A stretch of 64,000 nt of DNA from Schaedlerella arabinosiphila (GTDB lineage: Bacteria; Bacillota; Clostridia; Lachnospirales; Lachnospiraceae), in contig NZ_RHJS01000002.1 of assembly GCF_003885045.1 (NCBI RefSeq), positions 5,759,302 to 5,823,301 of the forward strand, written 5' to 3'. Within the stretch, counting starts at the first letter, position 1, and each line of letters begins with the position of its first letter. A program made the position numbers and the translations under genes. This document shows, piece after piece, positions 35,204 through 42,978 of this stretch. The notes under the pieces were generated by a model. The model was not told the origin of the DNA. It ran no database searches and saw nothing but the letters and a program-made list of their open reading frames with translations.

Positions 35204-36273
35204 TGCAGACATTCTTTTCCGGGAAAAAAATATCATCAATGCTTGGAGTACTACCTGAGAAAGAAGGATTTTTTGATGATGAAGCAGAAAACTATTCATT
35301 TCCGGTAAAACAAACAATGCGATTGAAAAAAGTGATGGGATTCAATAAGCACAGACTATCTAAGAGCACATCGACAGTTTCTGATTTCGCAGTATACGGG
35401 ATAAAACATATAATTGAGAATGGATGGATCAGAAAGGAAGAAATAGGTGCCATAGTAGTAGTTACGCTATGTCCGGATCATTTTGTTCCTCATATAAGTA
35501 ATATTATACAGGCGCAATGCGGATTTGATTGCAACACTTTGTGCATTGATCTGGCGCAGGGATGTTGTGGGTTTCTACTAGGGCTTATGGAATCCTTTCT
35601 TTTACTCGAACATATGGGCAGAAAAAAGGTGCTTCTTGTAAATGGAGATGTCGTAAGTCAGAAGGTATCTAAACGGGACAGAAATGATTTTCCATTAATA
35701 GGAGATGCAACAACAATTACCATAGTCGAAAACAGTGATGAAAATAAATCCATATATTACGAAATGCATACGGACGGAGCAAGGGGAGATGCATTGAAGA
35801 TACCGGCAGGCGCTTTTCGTATGCCAAGTTCTCCAAATACAGCACTTATGAAGGATCAGGGAGACGGTAATTTTCGCAGCCTTGATAACATTCATATGGA
35901 TGGAAGTGGTGTGTTTAATTTTGTGCAGACAGAAGTTCCTCCTATGCTGGAACATGCATTTAAAGTGTCGGAAGAAAATGTAGATGGAATAGATTATTTC
36001 CTATTTCATCAGCCAAATAAATTTATGCTGCAAAAGCTGGCGGAAAAAGCAGGGTTACCAGTTGAAAAGCTACCCATGAATTTGGTGGAAAATTTTGGAA
36101 ATCCTAGTGGGGCTTCAATCCCGCTCACTGCAATATACAATCTAAAAGACATTCTTCAAGAAAAAATATGTCATTGCTGTTTATCTGCATTTGGATCAGG
36201 ATTGGCGTGGGGTGTTATGTTTATGGATATCGGTAGATTGGAACATTGTGAATTAATACAATCAGAGCTTTAA
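35203..36273 (+). CDS. 3-oxoacyl-ACP synthase III-like condensing enzyme (KASIII)
   Basis: 356 residues of the thiolase fold. The catalytic triad is present: cysteine in DLAQGCCGF (near 121), histidine in FHQPNKF (near 268) and asparagine in NFGNPSGASIP (near 298). It should join a starter acyl group to malonyl-ACP giving a 3-oxoacyl-ACP. There is no FabF-type elongating enzyme in the operon, so one round of condensation is expected. The related vio/fgt and anthrose-type loci of other bacteria use similar KASIII/ACP sets to make 3-hydroxyacyl groups on amino sugars. Confidence 0.88.
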   Translation: MQTFFSGKKISSMLGVLPEKEGFFDDEAENYSFPVKQTMRLKKVMGFNKHRLSKSTSTVSDFAVYGIKHIIENGWIRKEEIGAIVVVTLCPDHFVPHISNIIQAQCGFDCNTLCIDLAQGCCGFLLGLMESFLLLEHMGRKKVLLVNGDVVSQKVSKRDRNDFPLIGDATTITIVENSDENKSIYYEMHTDGARGDALKIPAGAFRMPSSPNTALMKDQGDGNFRSLDNIHMDGSGVFNFVQTEVPPMLEHAFKVSEENVDGIDYFLFHQPNKFMLQKLAEKAGLPVEKLPMNLVENFGNPSGASIPLTAIYNLKDILQEKICHCCLSAFGSGLAWGVMFMDIGRLEHCELIQSEL

Positions 36274-36297
36274 TTGATTTAAGAAAGGATTATCAGG

Positions 36298-37152
36298 ATG
36301 GGAAAATTTGAAAAGGTGTACCTTGTTGGGAATGGAAGGGTTGCAGATGAATGTCTGAAAGAGCTTCATACCAGAAATATTCCCGTGACTTATATAGAAA
36401 TATTTCCTGAAAAATTTAGTTTTACAAAGAAGCTTTGCGAGAGATTAGGTATTGAATTTCTTAAAATAGATAAAAAAGAGTTCAAGGAATTTTTACTGGA
36501 AATAAGAGAAGAAATTCTAATTATAAGTGCGCATAACTCATATATATTTCCGGCTGCCGTGGTTGAAAAGGAGAATTTTACTATTATCAATCTTCATATA
36601 GCTTTTCTCCCCCAATATAGAGGAATGAACCCCTCTACATGGGCAATCTTTAATGAGGAAAAGTATGCTGGTGCAACCTGGCATGTAGTTGGAATTGGTA
36701 TAGATAATGGCGGAATCATTGTGCAAAGAAAAGTTCCGTTATTGGAAGATGATACTGCAATGAAATTGATGCTCAGATGCTTCCAGGAAGGCATTGACCT
36801 TTTTCGGGAAAATTTAGATGTATTTTTGAAAAAAGAATATATTGTGAGTATACCGACTAAATCCGATACAAAGCTTTATTTGTCAAGGGAACTTCCCAAT
36901 GATGGATTTATGGATTTGAAGTGGGGATTTAATAAAGCATATGCCTTTTTGCGGTCGATGGATTATAGCGGTGCGGATTTAATGCCGATGCCTAAACTGA
37001 AAATAAATGGAAAAATATATAATATTAAAAAATATAAGAAGGAGATATCTTCGGATGTGAATAAAAGTACAAATGTAATAATAAGCTGGGCTGAAAATGA
37101 TATTCTCAAATTAAATTGGGGGGGGGTATTGCATAATCTGCTGGCTTCATAA
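36298..37152 (+). CDS. 10-formyltetrahydrofolate-dependent sugar N-formyltransferase with a 3'-end G9 tract
   Basis: 284 residues. The formyltransferase core shows NLHIAFLPQYRGMNPSTWAI and TWHVVGIGIDNGGIIVQ, holding the catalytic Asn, His and Asp. It transfers a formyl group to an amino group, probably on a dTDP-4-amino sugar. Nine Gs at 37118-37126 lie ten codons before the stop. The current frame ends GGVLHNLLAS. G8 gives a longer different tail of about 17 residues after the tract and G10 ends three codons after the tract. The tract therefore changes the C-terminus and does not remove the enzyme. Confidence 0.82.
   Translation: MGKFEKVYLVGNGRVADECLKELHTRNIPVTYIEIFPEKFSFTKKLCERLGIEFLKIDKKEFKEFLLEIREEILIISAHNSYIFPAAVVEKENFTIINLHIAFLPQYRGMNPSTWAIFNEEKYAGATWHVVGIGIDNGGIIVQRKVPLLEDDTAMKLMLRCFQEGIDLFRENLDVFLKKEYIVSIPTKSDTKLYLSRELPNDGFMDLKWGFNKAYAFLRSMDYSGADLMPMPKLKINGKIYNIKKYKKEISSDVNKSTNVIISWAENDILKLNWGGVLHNLLAS
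37118..37126. repeat. Poly-G tract, G9 (3' end of the formyltransferase)
   Basis: Nine Gs after TTAAATT, in frame as TGG-GGG-GGG-GTA. Slippage alters only the last residues of the protein. It is the same length as the two tracts in the first operon. I cannot tell which length gives the most active enzyme. Confidence 0.9.
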
Positions 37153-37210
37153 TACAGGGGTTGTACATGAGTATATTTGATATTGGGAGATCAATGTACG
37201 ATTACAGATT

Positions 37211-38032
37211 GTGTTAGATTATATGTACTTAGAAATAAATAAGAAAATTGCTAAATTAAAAGATCATTGCAGACCAATCACAAATGGTTATACAGATGAT
37301 ATTTGCAGCATTGTAGAATCCATATGGGAAGAAAAAGAATCGTTTATGTTTTCATATGATGACCATGGGGTGAAAAGACTGATATATTACGCTTCAGATG
37401 AAGAAACATTGGAAAAACTTTTATGTAAAGCTGGCAACGAAAAGGGTAAAAGAGAGTATGTTGTTGAATTTTTGTCACGCAATGTAAATGAAAATAAAGA
37501 AGTATTCGAGAGGGCCGGCTATGTGGGCCTTGCACGGATGATGCGAATGTCAACATCTGATTGTGGAAATGTATTTGATCATGTATCTATGAGTGAAAGC
37601 AAAATTGATTCAATGGGGAAACAGGCTGGAATTACCGACACTGAAGTGATTAACAGGAAACTGTGGTCCGTGTTTGATACGAGGATCAGTCATTTGGTAA
37701 GCGATGATGAATTGAAAGAAATGATAAGAAAAGGGGAAGTGTACATACACAAGGGAAAAATGGGGAATGTGGATGCGATACTGCAAACCCATATGCAACC
37801 ACGTAAACTATATATTAATCAGGTGTTTAATGGAGCTGAAAAGCGGGTAATACACGATATGTTGCAGCGCAGAATACGCGAATATATACAAGCAGGTGGA
37901 AAGTATATGTATGCGTGGGTAGAAAAGGATAATATTGCATCTTTGAAGTTTCATCAAAAATATGGGATGCGGCATGATGGAATGTGGGATTTAGTATATG
38001 CATCTGGGAAAAACAATGTCGAAAGAAAATAA
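37211..38032 (+). CDS. GNAT-family acetyltransferase (two-lobed, N-terminal half divergent)
   Basis: 273 residues starting at GTG 37211, or ATG 37223. The C-terminal 110 residues form a GNAT domain: NQVFNGAEKRVIHDMLQRRI and AWVEKDNIASLKFHQKYGMR, where the NxxSLxFxxKxG part is the acetyl-CoA site. The N-terminal half shows FERAGYVGLARMMRMS, which resembles a second, degenerate GNAT lobe. It overlaps the next gene. A role in acylating the sugar or processing the acyl chain is inferred from position only. Confidence 0.7.
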   Translation: MLDYMYLEINKKIAKLKDHCRPITNGYTDDICSIVESIWEEKESFMFSYDDHGVKRLIYYASDEETLEKLLCKAGNEKGKREYVVEFLSRNVNENKEVFERAGYVGLARMMRMSTSDCGNVFDHVSMSESKIDSMGKQAGITDTEVINRKLWSVFDTRISHLVSDDELKEMIRKGEVYIHKGKMGNVDAILQTHMQPRKLYINQVFNGAEKRVIHDMLQRRIREYIQAGGKYMYAWVEKDNIASLKFHQKYGMRHDGMWDLVYASGKNNVERK

Positions 38033-38765
38033 AATCGGAGGGATAACTGTACATCAATTCGTTTGGGATTTCATAGATTCGAATGCTTATATATTAATAG
38101 ACAATGATAATGCATTGATTGTTGATCCGATTAACTCGAACGAATTTTGGCAGTTTATAAATGAGAAACGAATAGAAGAAGCAACCGTTATATTAACGCA
38201 TGAACATTTTGATCATATCAGCGGTCTGAACAGATTGAGAGAAAAATTGGATTGCCATGTATATGCAAGTAAATGCTGCAGTAGAAATATTGGAGACTGT
38301 AAAAAAAATCTGTCTAATACTGCAAATATATTGTCATATTTTAATAAAGAGATAGAGAAAAGTCATGTCCACATAGATGCATTTACCTGTAAAAAAGCAG
38401 ACGTGGAAATAAAGGATAAAATAGAAATTATATGGAATGGCCATATTTTAGAGTTTGTATTGACACCAGGACATTCGGAGGGAAGCATTTGCGTGATTCT
38501 TGATATGTATATGTTATTTTCCGGTGACAGTTTTATGGAAATTCCTGTTATAACAAGATTTCCTGGAGGGAATAAGAAATGTTATCAAAGTGATACAATT
38601 CCATTTCTAAGAAGCCTTTTTGGAAAAATCAGTGTGGTTTTTCCAGGACATGGAGATATGTTTAGCATGAAGAATTTTGAAAACAGAGGAGTAGGTAATG
38701 ACGAATGCTTTTTTATTTCCGGGACAGGGCTCCCAGGAAACAGGTATGGGAAAAGAGATTTATGA
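38016..38765 (+). CDS. Metallo-beta-lactamase-fold hydrolase (glyoxalase II-like)
   Basis: 249 residues with the full metal-binding set: THEHFDH (near residue 57), TPGHSEG, FSGDSF and FPGHGD. This pattern fits glyoxalase II-type thioester hydrolases. Next to ACP-linked chemistry it may act as a thioesterase or an editing hydrolase for acyl-ACPs. This is inference; hydrolysis of an unrelated substrate is equally compatible with the fold. ATG 37998 is an alternative start. It overlaps fabD by 68 bases, an unusually long overlap, so the two are probably coupled. Confidence 0.8.
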   Translation: MSKENKIGGITVHQFVWDFIDSNAYILIDNDNALIVDPINSNEFWQFINEKRIEEATVILTHEHFDHISGLNRLREKLDCHVYASKCCSRNIGDCKKNLSNTANILSYFNKEIEKSHVHIDAFTCKKADVEIKDKIEIIWNGHILEFVLTPGHSEGSICVILDMYMLFSGDSFMEIPVITRFPGGNKKCYQSDTIPFLRSLFGKISVVFPGHGDMFSMKNFENRGVGNDECFFISGTGLPGNRYGKRDL

Positions 38766-39573
38766 TTCAATCGGGAAAGCAAGGATAAGGCTGGAGGAAG
38801 CGTGCGACTTTTTAAACTATGACCTAAAGAAATTGATGTTTGAGGAATCAGATGGAAAATTGAATCTGACGCAATATGCACAACCTGCAATCTATGTTTG
38901 TTCTGCAATGTATCTGGAAAAAGCTATACAGAGCGGACTCTCATATAACTATGTAGCAGGTCATAGTCTGGGTGAATATGGTGCGCTGTATGCAGCTGGC
39001 GTTTTTTCGTTTTTAGATGGCTTGGCACTAGTCCAAAAGCGGGCGGAGGTTATGTCTAAACAAAATGGGAAAGGATCAATGGCCGCTGTAATGGGAATTT
39101 CAGAGAAGGAATTACTGGACATGATTTCGAAAACTCATGGAGCGGTAGTTGCAGCAAATCTTAATTCACCTATGCAGACGGTTATTTCCGGAACGGATGA
39201 AGGAATCAACATGATTGAAAGAGAACTGTCTAAAAATCCATCTATTATCTTTCGGAGGCTGTCAGTAAGTGCGGCATTTCACAGTCCGCAAATGGAAGAA
39301 GCGTATGATGTCATGCGTACGGAAATAGAGAAAATGAGTTTTAATGAGCCCATATGTGATGTTGTTTCAAATGTCACAGGAAAAGCAACAAATGATTTAA
39401 AGATAATGAAAGAAAATCTGATACAGCAGATGACGGGGCAAGTCAGATGGAATGATAGCGTAAAGGAAATGAAAAGGCTTGGTGTAGAAGTGTTTTATGA
39501 AATTGGACATGGAAGAGTATTAAAAAAATTAAATAGGATGATTGTAGCATCGCCAAAATGTTTTTCTGTTTAA
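38698..39573 (+). CDS. fabD: Malonyl-CoA:ACP transacylase (FabD-like)
   Basis: 291 residues. It has FLFPGQGSQ at the N-terminus, the catalytic serine in GHSLGEYGAL, VISGTDE, and the catalytic histidine in SAAFHSPQM. It loads malonyl groups on ACP. With the fused carboxyltransferase and KASIII it completes malonyl supply for one condensation. The start ATG lies within the end of the hydrolase gene. It is unlikely to be the housekeeping fabD, because it is embedded in the glycan operon. Confidence 0.9.
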   Translation: MTNAFLFPGQGSQETGMGKEIYDSIGKARIRLEEACDFLNYDLKKLMFEESDGKLNLTQYAQPAIYVCSAMYLEKAIQSGLSYNYVAGHSLGEYGALYAAGVFSFLDGLALVQKRAEVMSKQNGKGSMAAVMGISEKELLDMISKTHGAVVAANLNSPMQTVISGTDEGINMIERELSKNPSIIFRRLSVSAAFHSPQMEEAYDVMRTEIEKMSFNEPICDVVSNVTGKATNDLKIMKENLIQQMTGQVRWNDSVKEMKRLGVEVFYEIGHGRVLKKLNRMIVASPKCFSV

Positions 39574-39627
39574 TTCAAAGCTAATTTGAATAAGAAGTAT
39601 ATGTTTATTTCTGGAAAGGAAATTATT

Positions 39628-40149
39628 ATGAGAATTTTTTTGCGTCCAATAACAGAAGCTGATGGAAAGAAAATAGTAAAATGGAGAAATGCGCCCCAGG
39701 TCGTAAGACATTGCTTTAACCGGGTTCTGGTTACAGAGGAATCAAATCGAGATTTTTATAAAGCTCATGTCGAAACAGGTCATTATAAACAATATATTGT
39801 TGAGCGTGTTGATGAAGATTTTGGTGTGGCATCGTATGCTATAGCAACAGTCTATTTAAAAGACATGGACATAATAAATAGACGATGCGAATTATGCATT
39901 TTTACAAGTGACGATGAAGAATGGAATACGGAAAGTCAGAGTATTGCCATAAAATTGCTTTTAGAGAAAGCGTTTTGTGAATTTGGAATGCATAAGGTTT
40001 ATTCCTATGTATTTTCAGAATTCCAGGACGAAATTGAACTGCTGAAAAGCGCAGGATTTGAGGAGGAAGCAATCTTAAAGAAAGAAGCATTATCAGTAGA
40101 TGGCAGCTATGTCGATGCATATCGTATGGTAGTATTTTCTGAGGTCTAG
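39628..40149 (+). CDS. GNAT acetyltransferase (PseH/RimJ-like)
   Basis: 173 residues with IFLRPITEADGKKIVKWRN, the typical opening of RimJ/RimL and PseH proteins, and LLLEKAFCEFGMHKVYSYVFSEF near residue 125. The AAAGGAAATT site precedes ATG 39628; the frame is open from 39586. In glycan clusters this subgroup acetylates a 4-amino sugar. It is the third GNAT-type gene of the operon, so more than one amino position or acyl type is probably served. Confidence 0.78.
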   Translation: MRIFLRPITEADGKKIVKWRNAPQVVRHCFNRVLVTEESNRDFYKAHVETGHYKQYIVERVDEDFGVASYAIATVYLKDMDIINRRCELCIFTSDDEEWNTESQSIAIKLLLEKAFCEFGMHKVYSYVFSEFQDEIELLKSAGFEEEAILKKEALSVDGSYVDAYRMVVFSEV

Positions 40150-40204
40150 TACAGCATTTCTTAATTATGTATACACTAAGCGCATTATGGAAATGCTGTA
40201 CTAG
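40146..40204. repeat. Perfect 15-bp inverted repeat with 29-base loop
   Basis: CTAGTACAGCATTTC (40146-40160) and its exact complement (40190-40204) enclose 29 bases. The left arm overlaps the stop codon of the acetyltransferase gene. The right arm lies 46 bases before the MBOAT start. No T-run follows, so it is not a typical terminator. It would form a stable hairpin in the mRNA, perhaps stabilising or partially separating the last part of the operon. The loop is too short for a classical invertible promoter. Confidence 0.7.
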
Positions 40205-40249
40205 GTATTATTGCAGGTTAATACGAGAAAAAGCCATGAAGGGGATCAT

Positions 40250-41695
40250 ATGATATTTTCCAGCACAACTTTTATTTTTGTATTTCTGCCGTGTGTATTG
40301 GCAGCTTATTATTTGCTGAAAGAAACGTATAGGAATGCTTTTCTGCTCATTGCCAGTTTATTCTTTTATGCATGGGGGGAACCGAAGTTTGTATTTATCA
40401 TGATCATTTCGATTGTGATCAACTATCTGACAGCACTTGGCATTTCATATTTTGCTGACAGGGGGGGGAGATACAGTATCAGAAAGCTTCTGTTAGGATT
40501 AGCTGTATGCCTTAATATTGGTCTCCTGTTTATATTTAAGTATCTTAATTTTACAACATCATATCTAAGCAAACTGATTCCATCGCTCCCTGTGACAAGT
40601 ATTGCCCTTCCGATTGGAATTTCGTTTTTTACATTTCAGGGGCTGTCATATATTATCGACATTTACAACAAGCAGGAACGGGTACAAAGGAATGTAATAG
40701 ACTTAGGTCTTTACATTTCTTTTTTTCCCCAGCTGATAGCAGGCCCGATTGTAAGATATAAAACAATAGCAGCAGAAATCAAAGGCAGGAAGTCAGAGTG
40801 GCCTGATTTTTGTCAGGGTGTAAAGCGTTTTATCATTGGTATATCTAAAAAAATCATATTAGCCAACAATATGGCATTGGTTTCGGACAAAGCTTTTTCC
40901 CTTAACGTAGGAGAACTAACTGTTGTGATGGGATGGCTGGGAATGATTTGTTATACCTTTCAGATTTATTTTGATTTTTCAGGATATAGCGATATGGCAA
41001 TCGGTTTGGGGCGTATGTTCGGATTTCATTTCAATGAGAACTTTGATTCTCCATACACTTCCAAAAGTATTACAGAATTTTGGAGAAGATGGCATATATC
41101 GCTTGGCTCCTGGTTTCGGGACTATGTATATATTCCTCTGGGCGGTTCGCGGGTGAAAAGGGAGAGACATATCTTTAACCTTTTTGTGGTCTGGCTTTTG
41201 ACGGGGATATGGCACGGAGCAAGATGGAATTTTATTGTTTGGGGATTTTTGCATTTTGTACTGTTGATAATTGAAAAATATTTGATACACCCCGAAAAAT
41301 TAACAAGGTTGAAAGGAATTTTATGGCGAGTGTTTTCTATTTTTTGTATTGCATTTGGCTGGGTTATCTTTCGGGCAAATGGGCTGCATGGCGCTTTCAG
41401 GTACATAAAAGGAATGTTTGGATTAAATGGTAATGAATTTATTAAAGCTCAAACAGTTTTCTATGGTCGGGAATACATTTTTCTTATTTTGATAACAGCG
41501 TTGTTCAGTGTACCGCTGTCAGACTGGATAAAAGATAGATTGTCCAAATTGCAGGAGAATGGAAAAGCAAGCTTTTTGATCAAAATAGCTGCTTCGAGTG
41601 GAATTGAAATTATGTTATACTGTACTTTATTTCTTTTTTCAGTTTCATATCTTGTAATGGGTGCGCATAACCCATTTATCTATTTTAACTTTTAA
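40250..41695 (+). CDS. MBOAT-family O-acyltransferase (AlgI/DltB-like) with internal G8 tract
   Basis: 481 residues, about ten membrane segments. Family motifs include FQGLSYIIDIY, FFPQLIAGPIVRY, ITEFWRRWHISLGSWFRDYVYIPLGG and the catalytic histidine in LTGIWHGARWNF. It moves acyl groups across the membrane for O-acylation of an extracellular polymer, working with the AlgX-like partner encoded next. AAGGGG precedes ATG 40250. Eight Gs at 40461-40468 (residues 71-73) keep the frame open here. Seven or nine would give a stop within about 20 codons. So it is ON in this copy. Confidence 0.9.
   Translation: MIFSSTTFIFVFLPCVLAAYYLLKETYRNAFLLIASLFFYAWGEPKFVFIMIISIVINYLTALGISYFADRGGRYSIRKLLLGLAVCLNIGLLFIFKYLNFTTSYLSKLIPSLPVTSIALPIGISFFTFQGLSYIIDIYNKQERVQRNVIDLGLYISFFPQLIAGPIVRYKTIAAEIKGRKSEWPDFCQGVKRFIIGISKKIILANNMALVSDKAFSLNVGELTVVMGWLGMICYTFQIYFDFSGYSDMAIGLGRMFGFHFNENFDSPYTSKSITEFWRRWHISLGSWFRDYVYIPLGGSRVKRERHIFNLFVVWLLTGIWHGARWNFIVWGFLHFVLLIIEKYLIHPEKLTRLKGILWRVFSIFCIAFGWVIFRANGLHGAFRYIKGMFGLNGNEFIKAQTVFYGREYIFLILITALFSVPLSDWIKDRLSKLQENGKASFLIKIAASSGIEIMLYCTLFLFSVSYLVMGAHNPFIYFNF
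40461..40468. repeat. Poly-G tract, G8 (MBOAT acyltransferase, in frame)
   Basis: Eight Gs after TTTGCTGACA, read as AGG-GGG-GGG-AGA. G7 reaches TAG and G9 reaches TAA soon after the tract. It is the fourth long G run of the window and again lies in a decoration enzyme. Confidence 0.88.
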
Positions 41696-41716
41696 GCTAA
41701 GCAAGGTGAAAAAATT

Positions 41717-42919
41717 ATGAAAAAGAAAGAAAAAATCAGCAGTGCAGATACAGTTATTGCAATCTTATTTCTGTTGTTTTTGATATATGTTTTCAGCTCA
41801 AATGTAAAGATACCGTTTGCGGCAGTTCACAATCTATTACAAGGTGCTGCCGGATTTAGTTCAGTTACTGAATCATTTGAAAAAGGATATTGTGAAGCAT
41901 TTCCGAATAAGACTGTGTTTATTGATATAAATGGGCTGGGACATCGTTTATTCGCACAGAGAGAAGTGAACGGTGTGGTTAAACTGAAGAATGGTATGCT
42001 GTCAGAGGGAGTGCCTGCATTACCAGAAAACTCAGGATTTGTCAAAAATGCTGACAATGTTAAAGTATTTTCAGATTGGCTCAGGGACAGAAATTCTAAT
42101 TTATTATATGTTCAGGCGCCATGGAAGCATGATATATACGAGGATACAAATTGGCCGACAGGTATTGAAGATTACAGCAATACAAATGCGGATATATTTT
42201 TGAAGGAATTAGAAATAAGAGATGTGAACTACCTTGATCTTCGGGAAAAATTTCATTTAGAAGGGGGCTTTTATTCCAAGTTTTTATGTACGGAGCATCA
42301 TTGGAATGCCAATGGCGGTTTTGCAGCATTCCAGTACATATGTGAGTATTTAACCGATATATACGGAGAAGAAATAGAAAAAGAAGTATTTGATATTCAA
42401 AATTATCAGATTGACACTTATAAAAATGGATCATTAGGATATTATGGGGGCAGGACAGGATATCTGTTTTCCGGCTTTGATAATTTTAGTATCATTTATC
42501 CTAAATTTGAGACAAATCAAACTTGCGAAATTGTACACAAACAGGTATTGAGAAGCGGCTCCTTTTATGAAGCAATCTTTGATCAGAGCTTCAAAGAATT
42601 ACCATGGAGAGAACGTGGAATGTATGGGATGTATATAGGCGGTGATTTCCCTTTGGTACTTCATAAAAGCGAAACAGCAAAAAATGATGGAACAGTTATG
42701 CTATTCATTGATTCCTTTGGAACAATGGTGGAATCTTATCTGACTACTGCATATCAAAATGTAATTGCGGTAGATTTGAGATGGATTCTTAGAAATCAGA
42801 TGAATGTCACGGCAAAAGAACTGGTTGAAGAATACGATCCTTCAAATGTTATTATCATGTTCAATCCAAATCAGTTGGGGTATGCTGAGAGTGAACAATT
42901 TCGATATGGATTAGAATAA
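41717..42919 (+). CDS. AlgJ/AlgX-like SGNH hydrolase-type O-acetyltransferase partner
   Basis: 400 residues with one N-terminal membrane anchor (residues 12-32) and a long extracellular part. LCTEHHWNANGGFAAF (near residue 192) holds the DxxH-like HHW motif, and LFIDSFGTMVESYL (near 332) the catalytic serine-type GDS-like block of AlgX/AlgJ proteins. These enzymes take the acyl group delivered by an MBOAT protein and attach it to the polysaccharide outside the cell. It follows the MBOAT gene by 21 bases, as in alginate and other O-acetylation systems. Confidence 0.82.
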   Translation: MKKKEKISSADTVIAILFLLFLIYVFSSNVKIPFAAVHNLLQGAAGFSSVTESFEKGYCEAFPNKTVFIDINGLGHRLFAQREVNGVVKLKNGMLSEGVPALPENSGFVKNADNVKVFSDWLRDRNSNLLYVQAPWKHDIYEDTNWPTGIEDYSNTNADIFLKELEIRDVNYLDLREKFHLEGGFYSKFLCTEHHWNANGGFAAFQYICEYLTDIYGEEIEKEVFDIQNYQIDTYKNGSLGYYGGRTGYLFSGFDNFSIIYPKFETNQTCEIVHKQVLRSGSFYEAIFDQSFKELPWRERGMYGMYIGGDFPLVLHKSETAKNDGTVMLFIDSFGTMVESYLTTAYQNVIAVDLRWILRNQMNVTAKELVEEYDPSNVIIMFNPNQLGYAESEQFRYGLE

Positions 42920-42978
42920 ATGATGCAATATGGGTGTGTAATATATAAAAGAAAAAGACCAAAGTGAAGAGAGGAATT

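Noticed and set aside
38016..38765. Metallo-beta-lactamase fold gene as a beta-lactamase
   Set aside because: No signal peptide, the motifs fit glyoxalase II-type hydrolases, and the context is acyl-carrier chemistry.
29570..39573. The fab/acc genes as the housekeeping fatty-acid operon
   Set aside because: FabF, FabZ, an enoyl reductase, AccB and AccC are missing, and sugar transferase genes are mixed in between.
40146..40204. The 15-bp inverted repeat as an invertible promoter
   Set aside because: The enclosed 29 bases are too short for a promoter with leader and no recombinase gene is near.
7325..40468. The poly-G tracts as sequencing or assembly errors
   Set aside because: Errors could change a length by one, but could not place four long G runs in four functionally related genes. 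It remains a valid doubt for the exact length of each.
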